This document shows positions 36,972 to 44,750 of a stretch of 64,000 nt of DNA, piece after piece; positions within the stretch are counted from its first letter, which is position 1, and each line of letters starts with the position of its first letter. The translations under genes and the position numbers were made by a program. The stretch is taken from NCBI GenBank assembly GCA_965215945.1, contig CBDCFC010000025.1, positions 124,001-188,000 of the forward strand, written 5' to 3'. A model generated the notes under the pieces. That model was given only the letters and a program-made list of their open reading frames with translations. It was not told the origin of the DNA and ran no database searches. Origin of the DNA: JAHEKD01 sp965215945. Its GTDB lineage: Bacteria; Pseudomonadota; Gammaproteobacteria; Arenicellales; JAHEKD01.

Positions 36972-37040
36972 GTCTGTATTGGTTCTATCGAGTTTGAATG
37001 AACAAGGTAGTGGTGAAAACATTTCAGTTTTTCTGAGCGT

Positions 37041-37565
37041 ATGTATAAGTCATTAATTTCGAAATTACTGATCACAACGGTCTGCATGTTCGCTTTCGGT
37101 TATGCACTGGTACCGCTCTATGATTTGTTTTGCGATATAACCGGGATAGGCGGCAAGACGGGTAGAGTCGAACAGAGTGTTGCACAGCAAGAACAGGTAA
37201 TAACTGACAGATGGGTAACAGTTGAATTTACCAGTGTATCGACGTCAGGCTTACCCTGGGAATTTAAGCCTAAAGTAAACAAGCTTAAGGTCCACCCGGG
37301 TGAAATTAATGAAATTATTTACTTTGTTAGAAACAACAGCTCAAATGTAATTGTCGGTCAAGCTATTCCCAGTGTTACACCAGGCCTGGCTGCGAAATAT
37401 TTTAATAAAACCGAATGTTTTTGTTTTACCCAGCAGACTCTGCAAGGCAAAGAGCAAAAAGATATGCCCGTCAGGTTCATTATTGACCCGGACTTACCGG
37501 AAGATATGCATACTATTACCTTATAGTATTCGTTTTTTAATGCAGAAAAATATGCACAGAATTAG
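37041..37565 (+). pseudogene. ctaG: cytochrome oxidase copper chaperone CtaG/Cox11 with premature stop
   Basis: A single N-terminal helix (ISKLLITTVCMFAFGYALVPLYDLFCDITG) and a periplasmic domain with the copper motif ECFCF near residue 130 identify Cox11, which loads CuB into subunit I. The frame ends at a TAG (37524-37526) after MHTITL. The next codons, still in frame, read YSFFNAEKYAQN to a second TAG at 37563. Homologues normally read TLSYTFF here, so a serine codon (TCG) appears to have become TAG. About 13 C-terminal residues would be lost. Confidence 0.8.
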
Positions 37566-37652
37566 CACTAATACTGTGCGTGTTTCAAGCTATGATGTAG
37601 AATATTATAATGACACAGGACTCTAGTTAACGATTAGTTTCAGGAATAGAAG

Positions 37653-38530
37653 ATGAGCGAACAAAGCGATTATTATGTACCGCATTCAAGTCAGTGGCCG
37701 ATTGTTGCCACGATCGGCTTGGTTTACTCTGGCGTTTGGGACTGCCACGTTGTTAAATGACATGGGCATTGGCAAATGGATCATGTTAGTCGGTGCGGCG
37801 ATTCTTATTTACATGTTATTTGGCTGGTTTGGTACGGTCGTACGAGAGAGCGAAGGAGGTTATTACAGCGGCCAGGTTGACACCTCGTTTCGCATGGGAA
37901 TGGGTTGGTTTATTTTCTCTGAGGTACTGTTTTTTGCCGCCTTCTTTGGGGCACTATTCTATGTGCGCAAATTAGCAGTGCCATGGTTGGATGAGGCGGA
38001 AGTATTATGGCCTGGCTATGATGGCGGTTGGGCCTACAGCTGGGCCTGCAGGCCCACAAGTGCTAGGGCCCGATACCCATGTTCCCTCAAAGGATTTTTT
38101 TTCAACAATCGGTGCATGGGGTTTACCGATGTGGAACACGATTATCCTCTTGACCTCAAGTGTAACCTGTACATTTGCACACTGGGCTTTTGTTAAAGGT
38201 CAACGCGGGCGAATTATTTTTTGGTTGGCAGTCACGGTGGCACTAGGCTGTTTGTTCTTATATTTCCAAGCTTATGAATATCACGAAGCTTATACCGCTT
38301 ATGGCTTGACTTTTGGCACGGGGATTTACGGTGCAACCTTCTTTATCTTGACAGGTTTCCACGGTTTACATGTAACCATCGGTACATTGATTTTATTTAT
38401 CGTTTTGTTACGCGTGATACGCGGTCATTTCACCGAACAGAATCATTTTGCTTTTGAAGCAGCAGCTTGGTATTGGCACTTTGTTGATACAGTATGGTTG
38501 TTGTTATTCGTTTTTGTTTACGTTTTATAG
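37653..38530 (+). pseudogene. coxC: cytochrome c oxidase subunit III (coxC), two frameshifts
   Basis: Starts MSEQSDYYVPHSSQWPIVAT at 37653. One extra G at 37721-37722 (ATCGGCTTGGTTT) and one extra G in GGG at 38030-38032 break the frame. The three pieces join into a normal subunit III of about 291 residues: FRMGMGWFIFSEVLFFAAFFGALFY, then LLTSSVTCTFAHW, QAYEYHEAY, FILTGFHGLHVTIG and AAWYWHFVDTVWLLLF. Both errors are G insertions next to G runs. A hairpin terminator follows. Confidence 0.88.
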
Positions 38531-38550
38531 CGAGCTGAGTGATTTTATTT

Positions 38551-38578
38551 AAAGCGCCGCCCATGGGGCGGCGTTTGT
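38551..38578. terminator. bidirectional hairpin terminator between coxC and the DUF2909 gene
   Basis: CGCCGCCC (38555-38562) pairs perfectly with GGGCGGCG (38566-38573) over an ATG loop, with AAA before and TTTGTT after the stem. It lies exactly between two converging genes and should stop transcription from both sides, more strongly from the coxC side. Confidence 0.8.
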
Positions 38579-38811
38579 TATTGAACCTGTTGCGGTTGGT
38601 TCTGTGGAGCTAGTGTGTTACTTGGAATAATTTTTCCGGTTCCCATGCCAATTAGTATGATAATAAACAGTACAACGCAGATTGAAATGCGAAAAGTTAG
38701 TGCTTTGACATTACGGGTCCCTTTGCCGCCGTCTTTCATCATGTAAACAACACTCATGAGTAATGCAACGCCAGCCAGTGCGAAAAGAAAATAAATTAAC
38801 CAACTCAACAT
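38578..38811 (-). CDS. DUF2909 twin-transmembrane protein
   Basis: A 77-residue protein with two membrane helices (WLIYFLFALAGVALLMSVVYMM and ISICVVLFIIILIGMGTG) joined by a basic loop containing KDGGKGTRNVKALTFRI. This is the DUF2909 pattern, usually found on the opposite strand between coxC and SURF1 in gammaproteobacteria. Function unknown. It is intact, unlike its neighbours. Confidence 0.8.
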   Translation of the reverse strand: MLSWLIYFLFALAGVALLMSVVYMMKDGGKGTRNVKALTFRISICVVLFIIILIGMGTGKIIPSNTLAPQNQPQQVQ

Positions 38812-38871
38812 TTATGCTGAACAAAAAAATTATCAGAGTCATAGAGTATATTGCATGCTGTGAGTTGAGTG

Positions 38872-39599
38872 ATGCTTAAATCACTTTTTACTAAGCAAAT
38901 TTTTCTTTCAGTAATGGCTATGGTCTTAATAGCTATGATGCTTAAATTAGGCTTTTGGCAATTGGATCGATCGCATTTTAAAGCGACAAAGCAGGCTGTG
39001 TATAGTCAGCGAATTTCTCAGCCTGTTAAGCAATTACCAGCAGAGTTTGTCAATGCTGATGACTGGAGTTATTTCAAAGTCAGAATTTCAGGTAGTTATT
39101 TGTCGGCGAGTGGCTTTTTTGTTGACAATGTAGTTCATCAGTCAGTTACCGGGTTAGCGGTTGTTACACCCTTCAAAATTTTAGGCTCAGAAACGTTGAT
39201 CTTGGTTAACAGAGGCTGGTTGCCATGGGGTACCGATAGAACATTCTTGCCGGTCGTCAATACACCCGATGGAACAATTGAGTTAACAGGCTTATTGATT
39301 CCACCCAGCGAAGGCCATTATTATCTAAGTAACCCGGATGATACTAATGAACGTGCCAACTTGTGGCTACAATTGGATTTGCAACGTTTCAAAAAAAAAC
39401 AACTAGTAGTCCTGTACAGCCTATAATATTGATTCTCGATCCGGGTCAACCTGGAGCGTACGAATATATTTGGCAACCACAAGATGATAGCTGGATTGTC
39501 CGCCATAAGGCTTATGCATTTCAGTGGTTTGCATTAGCATTAACATTATTTTTTATTACTTTAGTTTTAAATCTTAAATATCGTAACAAGGGTGCCTAA
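38872..39599 (+). pseudogene. SURF1-family oxidase assembly protein, frameshift in a poly-A run
   Basis: The first frame gives an N-terminal helix (FLSVMAMVLIAMMLKLGFWQLDR), then VDNVVHQSVTGLAVVTPFKI and LILVNRGWLPWGTDR, the SURF1 signatures, and stops at 39426. At the nine-A run 39391-39399 the frame changes. The continuation (KKTTSSPVQPIILILDPGQPGAYEYIW, then the second helix FQWFALALTLFFITLVL) completes a normal protein of about 242 residues. SURF1 assists heme A insertion into subunit I. Polymerase slippage at A9-A10 could also restore frame in part of the transcripts. Confidence 0.8.
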
Positions 39600-39600
39600 T

Positions 39601-40236
39601 ATGGCTGAACAATCTACCGAGACGACGATTGACCGGCGTCAGCGTAACAAATCCAGATTCATGCTCATTGCTATTGCGGTTTTATTCTTAATCCCGGTTG
39701 TTGGTCCATTTTTTTGGACGCCAAAAAGCTTTGTCAACAAAGGCGAGCTGATCCAGCCTCAGGCACGGCCGCTTGAGGGGTTACAACTAATTAATTCCGA
39801 TGGTGAGCAGGTTGATATCACCGAATTTCAGGGAAAGTGGACAATGTTGATTTTTGATCACGCCAGTTGTGATGAAGTTTGTCAGACGAATTTGTATAAT
39901 ATTCGGCAGGTTCGCCTGACTCAGGGAAGACGCATGAAGCGTGTTCAGCTGGCATGGATATTGTTATCTGGTAGCCCGGCTGATGTTGGTGCGGTTATTC
40001 GGCAAGATTATTCCCAAGTGGCTCTATATAATATTCCAGTTGATGAACATCAAGTAATAAACGACTTATTTAGTGTAAAATCGGGAAAGCCAGAAGATGG
40101 GCTGCAGCGTGTATATTTTATTGACCCTTTTGGAAATTTGGTGATGAGTTTTTCATCTGATCAAAATCCAAAAGACATACAAAAAGACCTTGGTCGATTA
40201 TTAAGAGTGTCCAAGGCGGGTGAAAATCAAAACTGA
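39601..40236 (+). CDS. SCO-like/thioredoxin-fold cytochrome oxidase locus protein
   Basis: A 211-residue protein with one N-terminal helix (RFMLIAIAVLFLIPVVGPFFW) and a thioredoxin-like domain: LINSDGEQVDITEFQGKWTMLIF, then CDEVC (SCO-type CxxxC) near residue 98, and a final VYFIDPFGNLVMSF. SCO proteins deliver copper to the CuA site of subunit II. Similar SCO-like genes lie between SURF1 and ctaA in related loci. The ATG at 39601 follows two bases after the SURF1 stop. It is intact; cyoE follows at two bases, so ctaA is absent. Confidence 0.8.
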   Translation: MAEQSTETTIDRRQRNKSRFMLIAIAVLFLIPVVGPFFWTPKSFVNKGELIQPQARPLEGLQLINSDGEQVDITEFQGKWTMLIFDHASCDEVCQTNLYNIRQVRLTQGRRMKRVQLAWILLSGSPADVGAVIRQDYSQVALYNIPVDEHQVINDLFSVKSGKPEDGLQRVYFIDPFGNLVMSFSSDQNPKDIQKDLGRLLRVSKAGENQN

Positions 40237-40237
40237 T

Positions 40238-41170
40238 ATGAGTACACAAGCACAAGCGAGCAAACAACAGCATCTGTCATTAAAGACTAAGCTGCTTCAA
40301 TTCTATGAACTCACCAAGCCTAGAGTCGTGGCATTAATCATCTTTACTGCTATTGTTGGTATGTTTTTATCGGTGCCGGCATTGCCGCCTCTTGATTTGC
40401 TTTTTTGGGGAACCTTAGGAATTGGCATGGCTTCAGCGGCGGGTGCAGCAATCAATCAGTTATTTGATAGCGAAGCGGACTCGGTAATGAAGCGTACCCG
40501 TTTGCGACCTTTACCAACCGGGCAGCTTACAACGACTCAGGCCTTAAGTTTTGCCTTAGCGTTGGCTGCCTTGGCGATGTTAATCCTTGTTGTTAAAGTC
40601 AACACATTAACCGCTGTATTGACGTTTGCTTCCTTGATTGGCTATGCAGTGATTTATACTGTTTATCTAAAACACGCGACACCGCAAAATATAGTCATCG
40701 GGGGCGCCGCCGGTGCCGCACCGCCAGTTTTAGGTTGGGCTGCAATCACAGGAGAAGTCACATCAAATGCATTGTTGTTGTTTTTGATTATTTTTGTCTG
40801 GACGCCACCGCATTTTTGGGCTCTCGCGCTTTATCGTTATAAAGATTATGAAAAGGCGGGTATTCCTATGTTGCCGGTTACACACGGGCAGAAATTCACT
40901 CGCTTGAACATATTACTTTATACGATTTTGCTAACAGCGGTGTCGATAATGCCATTTGCAGTACAGATGAGTGGTTGGCTGTATTTAGTCGGAGTAATAA
41001 TTTTAAATGTCGTATTCTTATACTATGTGATAAAACTTTATCGCAATTATAATGATCTGTTGTCTCGTAAAACGTTTGTGTATTCAATTCAATATCTGGC
41101 AATGTTATTTGCCTTGATGCTGGTAGATCATTATTCTTTTATGCTTTCTTCATGGCTTGAATTAATCTAA
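40238..41170 (+). CDS. cyoE: protoheme IX farnesyltransferase (heme O synthase) CyoE/CtaB
   Basis: UbiA-type membrane prenyltransferase converting heme B to heme O. Signatures: YELTKPRVVALIIFTAIVGMFL near residue 26, the first Asp-rich motif NQLFDSEADSVMKRTRLRPLP near 74, YTVYLKHATPQNIVIGGAAGAAPPVLGW near 140 and the second motif HFWALALYRYKDYEKAGIPMLPV near 195. With 310 residues and about nine helices it is complete. Heme O serves bo3 oxidase directly; heme A would further require ctaA, which is not present here. Confidence 0.95.
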   Translation: MSTQAQASKQQHLSLKTKLLQFYELTKPRVVALIIFTAIVGMFLSVPALPPLDLLFWGTLGIGMASAAGAAINQLFDSEADSVMKRTRLRPLPTGQLTTTQALSFALALAALAMLILVVKVNTLTAVLTFASLIGYAVIYTVYLKHATPQNIVIGGAAGAAPPVLGWAAITGEVTSNALLLFLIIFVWTPPHFWALALYRYKDYEKAGIPMLPVTHGQKFTRLNILLYTILLTAVSIMPFAVQMSGWLYLVGVIILNVVFLYYVIKLYRNYNDLLSRKTFVYSIQYLAMLFALMLVDHYSFMLSSWLELI

Positions 41171-41200
41171 TTCAAGCTACTCATTTCTATTACTCAAAGC

Positions 41201-41917
41201 ATGTTGCGTAAAATCACGAAATCACTGTTGGGTGATAAAATCCTTGGGAAACTCGATTATTATCGCTTTCCAGAGCAAAAAAAGAGCTGGGGTGGGCCAT
41301 TCAATGGTCAGCTATTCAGGAAAGAAATCTTTACTGAGTTAATTGCAAAAATTAGTTTTGATTGTGTTGTTGAGACGGGTACATTTAAAGGAACGACAAC
41401 TGAATACATGGCACAAACCATTGACTTCCCTATCTTTACTGTAGAAGCTATGGAAAGAAATTACGGCTACGCTGCACATCGATTGCGTGAATTTGAAAAT
41501 ATATTTCTTCAGCATGGTGATAGTCGAAGTTTTATCAAGCAGCTAGCCAGTCAACCTGAATTATTACATAAAACGGTGATGTTTTATCTAGATGCTCACT
41601 GGTATGATGATTTACCGCTGGCCGAGGAACTTGGTTTGATTTTCAAGTATTGGGACAAAATGGTTATTTTAATTGATGATTTCCAAGTGCCTGATGATCC
41701 CGGCTATGGTTATGATGATTACGGAGTTGGAAAAGCATTGACACTGGATTATTTAAAGGTTCATGACTCGTATGAGTTCAGGGTTTTTGTTCCGACTCTA
41801 CCATCAGATCAAGAGACTGGCGCACGTCGAGGTATGGTTGTGTTGGCAAATAATCGAGTATTAATCGAAATACTACAACAGTTGAAAACTTTAAGAGAGT
41901 ATCGGTACCCTGTCTAG
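41201..41917 (+). CDS. class I SAM-dependent methyltransferase-like protein
   Basis: A 238-residue cytoplasmic protein with a methyltransferase-like motif I (CVVETGTFKGTTTEYMA) near residues 65-81, motif II region FPIFTVEAMERNYGYA, and FYLDAHWYDDLPLAEELGLI, then VILIDDFQVPDDPGYGYDDYG. It resembles Methyltransf_24-like enzymes linked to glycan or lipid modification. The acceptor is unknown. It sits between cyoE and the ackA remnant, 30 bases after cyoE. Confidence 0.6.
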   Translation: MLRKITKSLLGDKILGKLDYYRFPEQKKSWGGPFNGQLFRKEIFTELIAKISFDCVVETGTFKGTTTEYMAQTIDFPIFTVEAMERNYGYAAHRLREFENIFLQHGDSRSFIKQLASQPELLHKTVMFYLDAHWYDDLPLAEELGLIFKYWDKMVILIDDFQVPDDPGYGYDDYGVGKALTLDYLKVHDSYEFRVFVPTLPSDQETGARRGMVVLANNRVLIEILQQLKTLREYRYPV

Positions 41918-41992
41918 AGCATCACTTGTATAAACCAAGGTGAAAAAAAAGAAATCCTTTTAATGTATTAAAAAATCAAACCTTCAATAACC

Positions 41993-42666
41993 GTGAGTAT
42001 ACTTGTTCTTAATTGTGGCTCCTCATCATTAAAGTTCCAAATTATTGTCACGGACACGGATGCAATTGCCAATGATTCAGACCAACGCTTGGTTAAAGGC
42101 GAAGTGGAACGAATTGGTTCACAATCGCTAATAAAATATGAAGTTCCCGATCAGCCAACAATCAAGAAAACGGATCCAATTTCCAACTATCAGGCTGCCA
42201 TAGAATTAGTTTTACGTTGGGTGATTTCGGAAAAATCGGGTATTAGCCAAATTAATTCTTATGCTGATATCCATGCGATTGGACACCGAGTTGTTCATGG
42301 CGGTGAGTATTTCAGTAAATCAATCCTAATAGATCAAACGGTAATCGGAGGTATGAAGATATTTTTTGTCGACGAATACGACGTTATATTGGAAAATACT
42401 TTGTTGAAATGAAAGGTGAGGTCGACGCAATTGTTTTCACTGGTGGGATTGGGGAAAATTCGGCGGAAATAAGACGACGAGTCTGTGTTGATCTCAACAG
42501 CTTGAATTTGATGCTTGACCAAGATGCTAATATGCAGACAGTCAATGATAGAAAAGGAAAAATCAGCTCAAACAAGAGCAAATTACATGCTTATGTTATT
42601 CCAACTAACGAAGAGTAAATGATCGCTAGGGATACGGCCAAAGCGACCGAGAATCAAGGACATTAA
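41993..42666 (+). pseudogene. ackA: acetate kinase remnant with a large internal deletion
   Basis: Residues 1-120 (MSILVLNCGSSSLKFQI to IGHRVVHGGEYF...TVIGG) are a normal AckA N-terminus. The sequence then jumps, in another frame, to a normal C-terminal part: FCRRIRRYIGKYFVEMKG, VDAIVFTGGIGENSAEIRRRV, ISSNKSKLHAYVIPTNEE. Roughly 170-190 codons in between are missing, with the junction near 42353-42362. A TAA (42616-42618) then interrupts EE-[L]-MIARDTAK, and the old frame ends at 42666. AckA makes acetate and ATP from acetyl phosphate. This copy cannot be functional. Confidence 0.93.
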
Positions 42667-42667
42667 A

Positions 42668-43534
42668 ATGTTTACTGCATCAGAAAATGATTATCTTGTC
42701 AGCGCTACTAATGATTTCTCAATTAGCAACTTATTGACGTTACCAAAAGTTGACATTAATGAAAAAAAGCTAAAAAAGAACTTGCGCAAAACTGTTGAAG
42801 AAATTGATGACTTACAGCGGATGCTTTATGCCCAGGATAAGTACTCGGTGTTGTTGATTTTTCAGGCCATGGATGCGGCCGGCAAAGATTCAACAATTCG
42901 GGCGGTAACCCGTGGTTTAAATCCAGCAGGTTTTCAAGTGTTTTCTTTTAAGCAACCTTCCAAATTAGAACTGGATCATGACTTTTTGTGGCGCAGTGCA
43001 ATTGCCTTACCTGAAAGAGGGCGTATAGGTATTTTTAATCGTAGCTACTATGAAGAAGTATTAGTTGTCAGAGTACATCCTGAATATTTGTCCGGGCAAC
43101 GTTTGCCTGATCAACCAGATGATATTTGGCAACAGCGCTACCAGTCCATTATTGATCATGAAAAGCACTTGGCCAGAAACGGCACTATAATTTTAAAATT
43201 CTGGTTGAATGTTTCAAAACAAGAACAGAAAAATCGCTTTATTGCGCGTATAGATGATAAAACTAAAAATTGGAAATTTTCATCTGGCGACGTAAAAGAA
43301 CGGGGTTATTGGGATGATTATATGAACGCCTATGAGGAAATGTTGAATGCTACATCCAAACCCTGGGCCCCGTGGTATGCGATTCCAGCGGATAATAAAC
43401 CTTATATGCGACTTAAAGTTGCACAAATAATTGAACAAAGCTTAGCCAGTCTCAATCTTGAATATCCAAAACTGGAGCAAGAAGAACTGGCTAAACTTGA
43501 TGAAATGAAAACCAAACTCAATCAAGAAGATTAA
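42668..43534 (+). CDS. ppk2: polyphosphate kinase 2 family protein (PPK2)
   Basis: A 288-residue P-loop kinase. Walker A FQAMDAAGKDSTIRAV lies near residues 65-80, NRSYYEEVLVVRVHP near 122 is the Walker B/lid region of PPK2, and SKQEQKNRFIARIDD near 182 is also diagnostic. PPK2 enzymes use polyphosphate to phosphorylate nucleotides. Overall length and the SGDVKERGYWDDYMNAYEEML stretch suggest the AMP- or ADP-phosphorylating single-domain classes; the class cannot be fixed by eye. The ATG lies one base after the end of the ackA remnant. Confidence 0.88.
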   Translation: MFTASENDYLVSATNDFSISNLLTLPKVDINEKKLKKNLRKTVEEIDDLQRMLYAQDKYSVLLIFQAMDAAGKDSTIRAVTRGLNPAGFQVFSFKQPSKLELDHDFLWRSAIALPERGRIGIFNRSYYEEVLVVRVHPEYLSGQRLPDQPDDIWQQRYQSIIDHEKHLARNGTIILKFWLNVSKQEQKNRFIARIDDKTKNWKFSSGDVKERGYWDDYMNAYEEMLNATSKPWAPWYAIPADNKPYMRLKVAQIIEQSLASLNLEYPKLEQEELAKLDEMKTKLNQED

Positions 43535-43544
43535 TGGAGTAAAA

Positions 43545-43883
43545 ATGCATAAAGTAATAGTTTTACTTTCCGTAATGTTATTAGTTTCATGTACCCAGGA
43601 GTCACAAAATAAAATTGGACGAGCTGTACAAAACTGGACGGGCACAAATGGTGTGCTTGAAATTTACGCTGGAAACACACTGGTAAAACGGTTTTTAGAA
43701 ATTGATAAATTGACTACAGCTGATTCAACAGGATTATCGAACGATCAAGCTAGACCTTATCGCTTTGGATATGGGATTTTGGATCAAAACCTGAACGGTA
43801 AAAAAGATGTAGGTGAAAAAAAGGTATATTTCGAATTCAGCGATTATTCGACATCCTATGTATTTTACGAATCGCCAAATTAA
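43545..43883 (+). CDS. small lipoprotein of unknown function
   Basis: A 112-residue protein with a lipoprotein signal peptide (MHKVIVLLSVMLLVSC; Cys16 lipobox). The mature part has NWTGTNGVLEIYAGNTLVKRFLEIDKL and YRFGYGILDQNLNGKKDVGEKKVYFEFSDYSTSYVFYE, with an NLNGKKDVGE turn resembling a Ca-binding loop. I do not recognise a named family. It lies 10 bases after ppk2 and may be in its transcript. Confidence 0.65.
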   Translation: MHKVIVLLSVMLLVSCTQESQNKIGRAVQNWTGTNGVLEIYAGNTLVKRFLEIDKLTTADSTGLSNDQARPYRFGYGILDQNLNGKKDVGEKKVYFEFSDYSTSYVFYESPN

Positions 43884-43927
43884 AAACTTCCATCTAATTC
43901 AAATTAATTTTATTAAGTAGCCCAGAG

Positions 43928-44650
43928 ATGAAAAAAACACGCATCCTTACGATAGTAATTCCCTGCTACAATGAAGCTAATACTTTAGAGTTAATTTTAA
44001 ATAAAATAAATGCTGTTGAGCTAGTTAGCAATATCGAAAAAGAAATTATCCTAATTAATGATAATTCCACGGATGGAACCGATGAAATTATACAAGCATA
44101 CATAAAGAATAATTCTGATTTAAACATTAAATACTATATTCACGAGTTTAATCAGGGCAAGGGCGCAGCTATAAAAACAGGAGTGGTGCATGCGACAGGA
44201 GATTTTACAATCATACAAGATGCAGACTTAGAGTATGACCCAGAGGATTACAATTTATTATTACAACCGATTCTAAATGGATTTGCGGATGTGGTGTATG
44301 GATCAAGATTCATTGGTGGACAACCGCATAGAATATTGTTTTTCTGGCATTCAATTGGAAACAAATTCCTAACCTTTTTGTCTAACGTTTTTACTAATTT
44401 AAATCTCACCGATATGGAGTCATGTTACAAACTATTTAAGACTCAATTGTTACAATCATTAGAGCTAGAAGAGAAACGGTTTGGATTTGAGCCGGAGGTC
44501 ACCGCCAAGATAAGCCAAGTCAAAAATGTTCGAATTTATGAGGTTGGAGTCTCATATTATGGTAGAACGTATGAGGAAGGAAAAAAGATCGGCTGGCGTG
44601 ACGGATTTAGAGCCATCTATTGTATTTGCAAATATAATGTTTTCCGTTAA
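43928..44650 (+). CDS. GT2 glycosyltransferase, dolichol-phosphate-mannose-synthase-like
   Basis: A 240-residue GT-A enzyme: LTIVIPCYNEANTLELIL at the start, IILINDNSTDGT near 40, the DxD-like TIIQDADLEYDPEDY near 97, and GSRFIGGQPHRILFFWHSIGN near 127. This is the DPM1-like soluble pattern that makes polyprenyl-phosphate sugars, which fits the GT-C-type membrane protein encoded next door. No C-terminal membrane anchors are present. Confidence 0.88.
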   Translation: MKKTRILTIVIPCYNEANTLELILNKINAVELVSNIEKEIILINDNSTDGTDEIIQAYIKNNSDLNIKYYIHEFNQGKGAAIKTGVVHATGDFTIIQDADLEYDPEDYNLLLQPILNGFADVVYGSRFIGGQPHRILFFWHSIGNKFLTFLSNVFTNLNLTDMESCYKLFKTQLLQSLELEEKRFGFEPEVTAKISQVKNVRIYEVGVSYYGRTYEEGKKIGWRDGFRAIYCICKYNVFR

Positions 44651-44750
44651 GCCATTAAAAGATAATCAATAGAGATGGATTTATGTGAGATTTCAACCAA
44701 CTACTAAAAGTCATATATGTGGAAGGATGTAGTCCAAATAACGGTCGACT

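Noticed and set aside
34420..38530. Broken cox reading frames as several separate novel genes or as programmed frameshifting
   Set aside because: The pieces join into known subunits at single-base changes, no slippery sequence with a stimulatory structure was seen at the sites, and too many sites are involved for programmed events.
41940..41990. A terminator before ackA
   Set aside because: The CACTTG/CAAGGTG pairing is imperfect and the following run is A, not T, on the coding strand.
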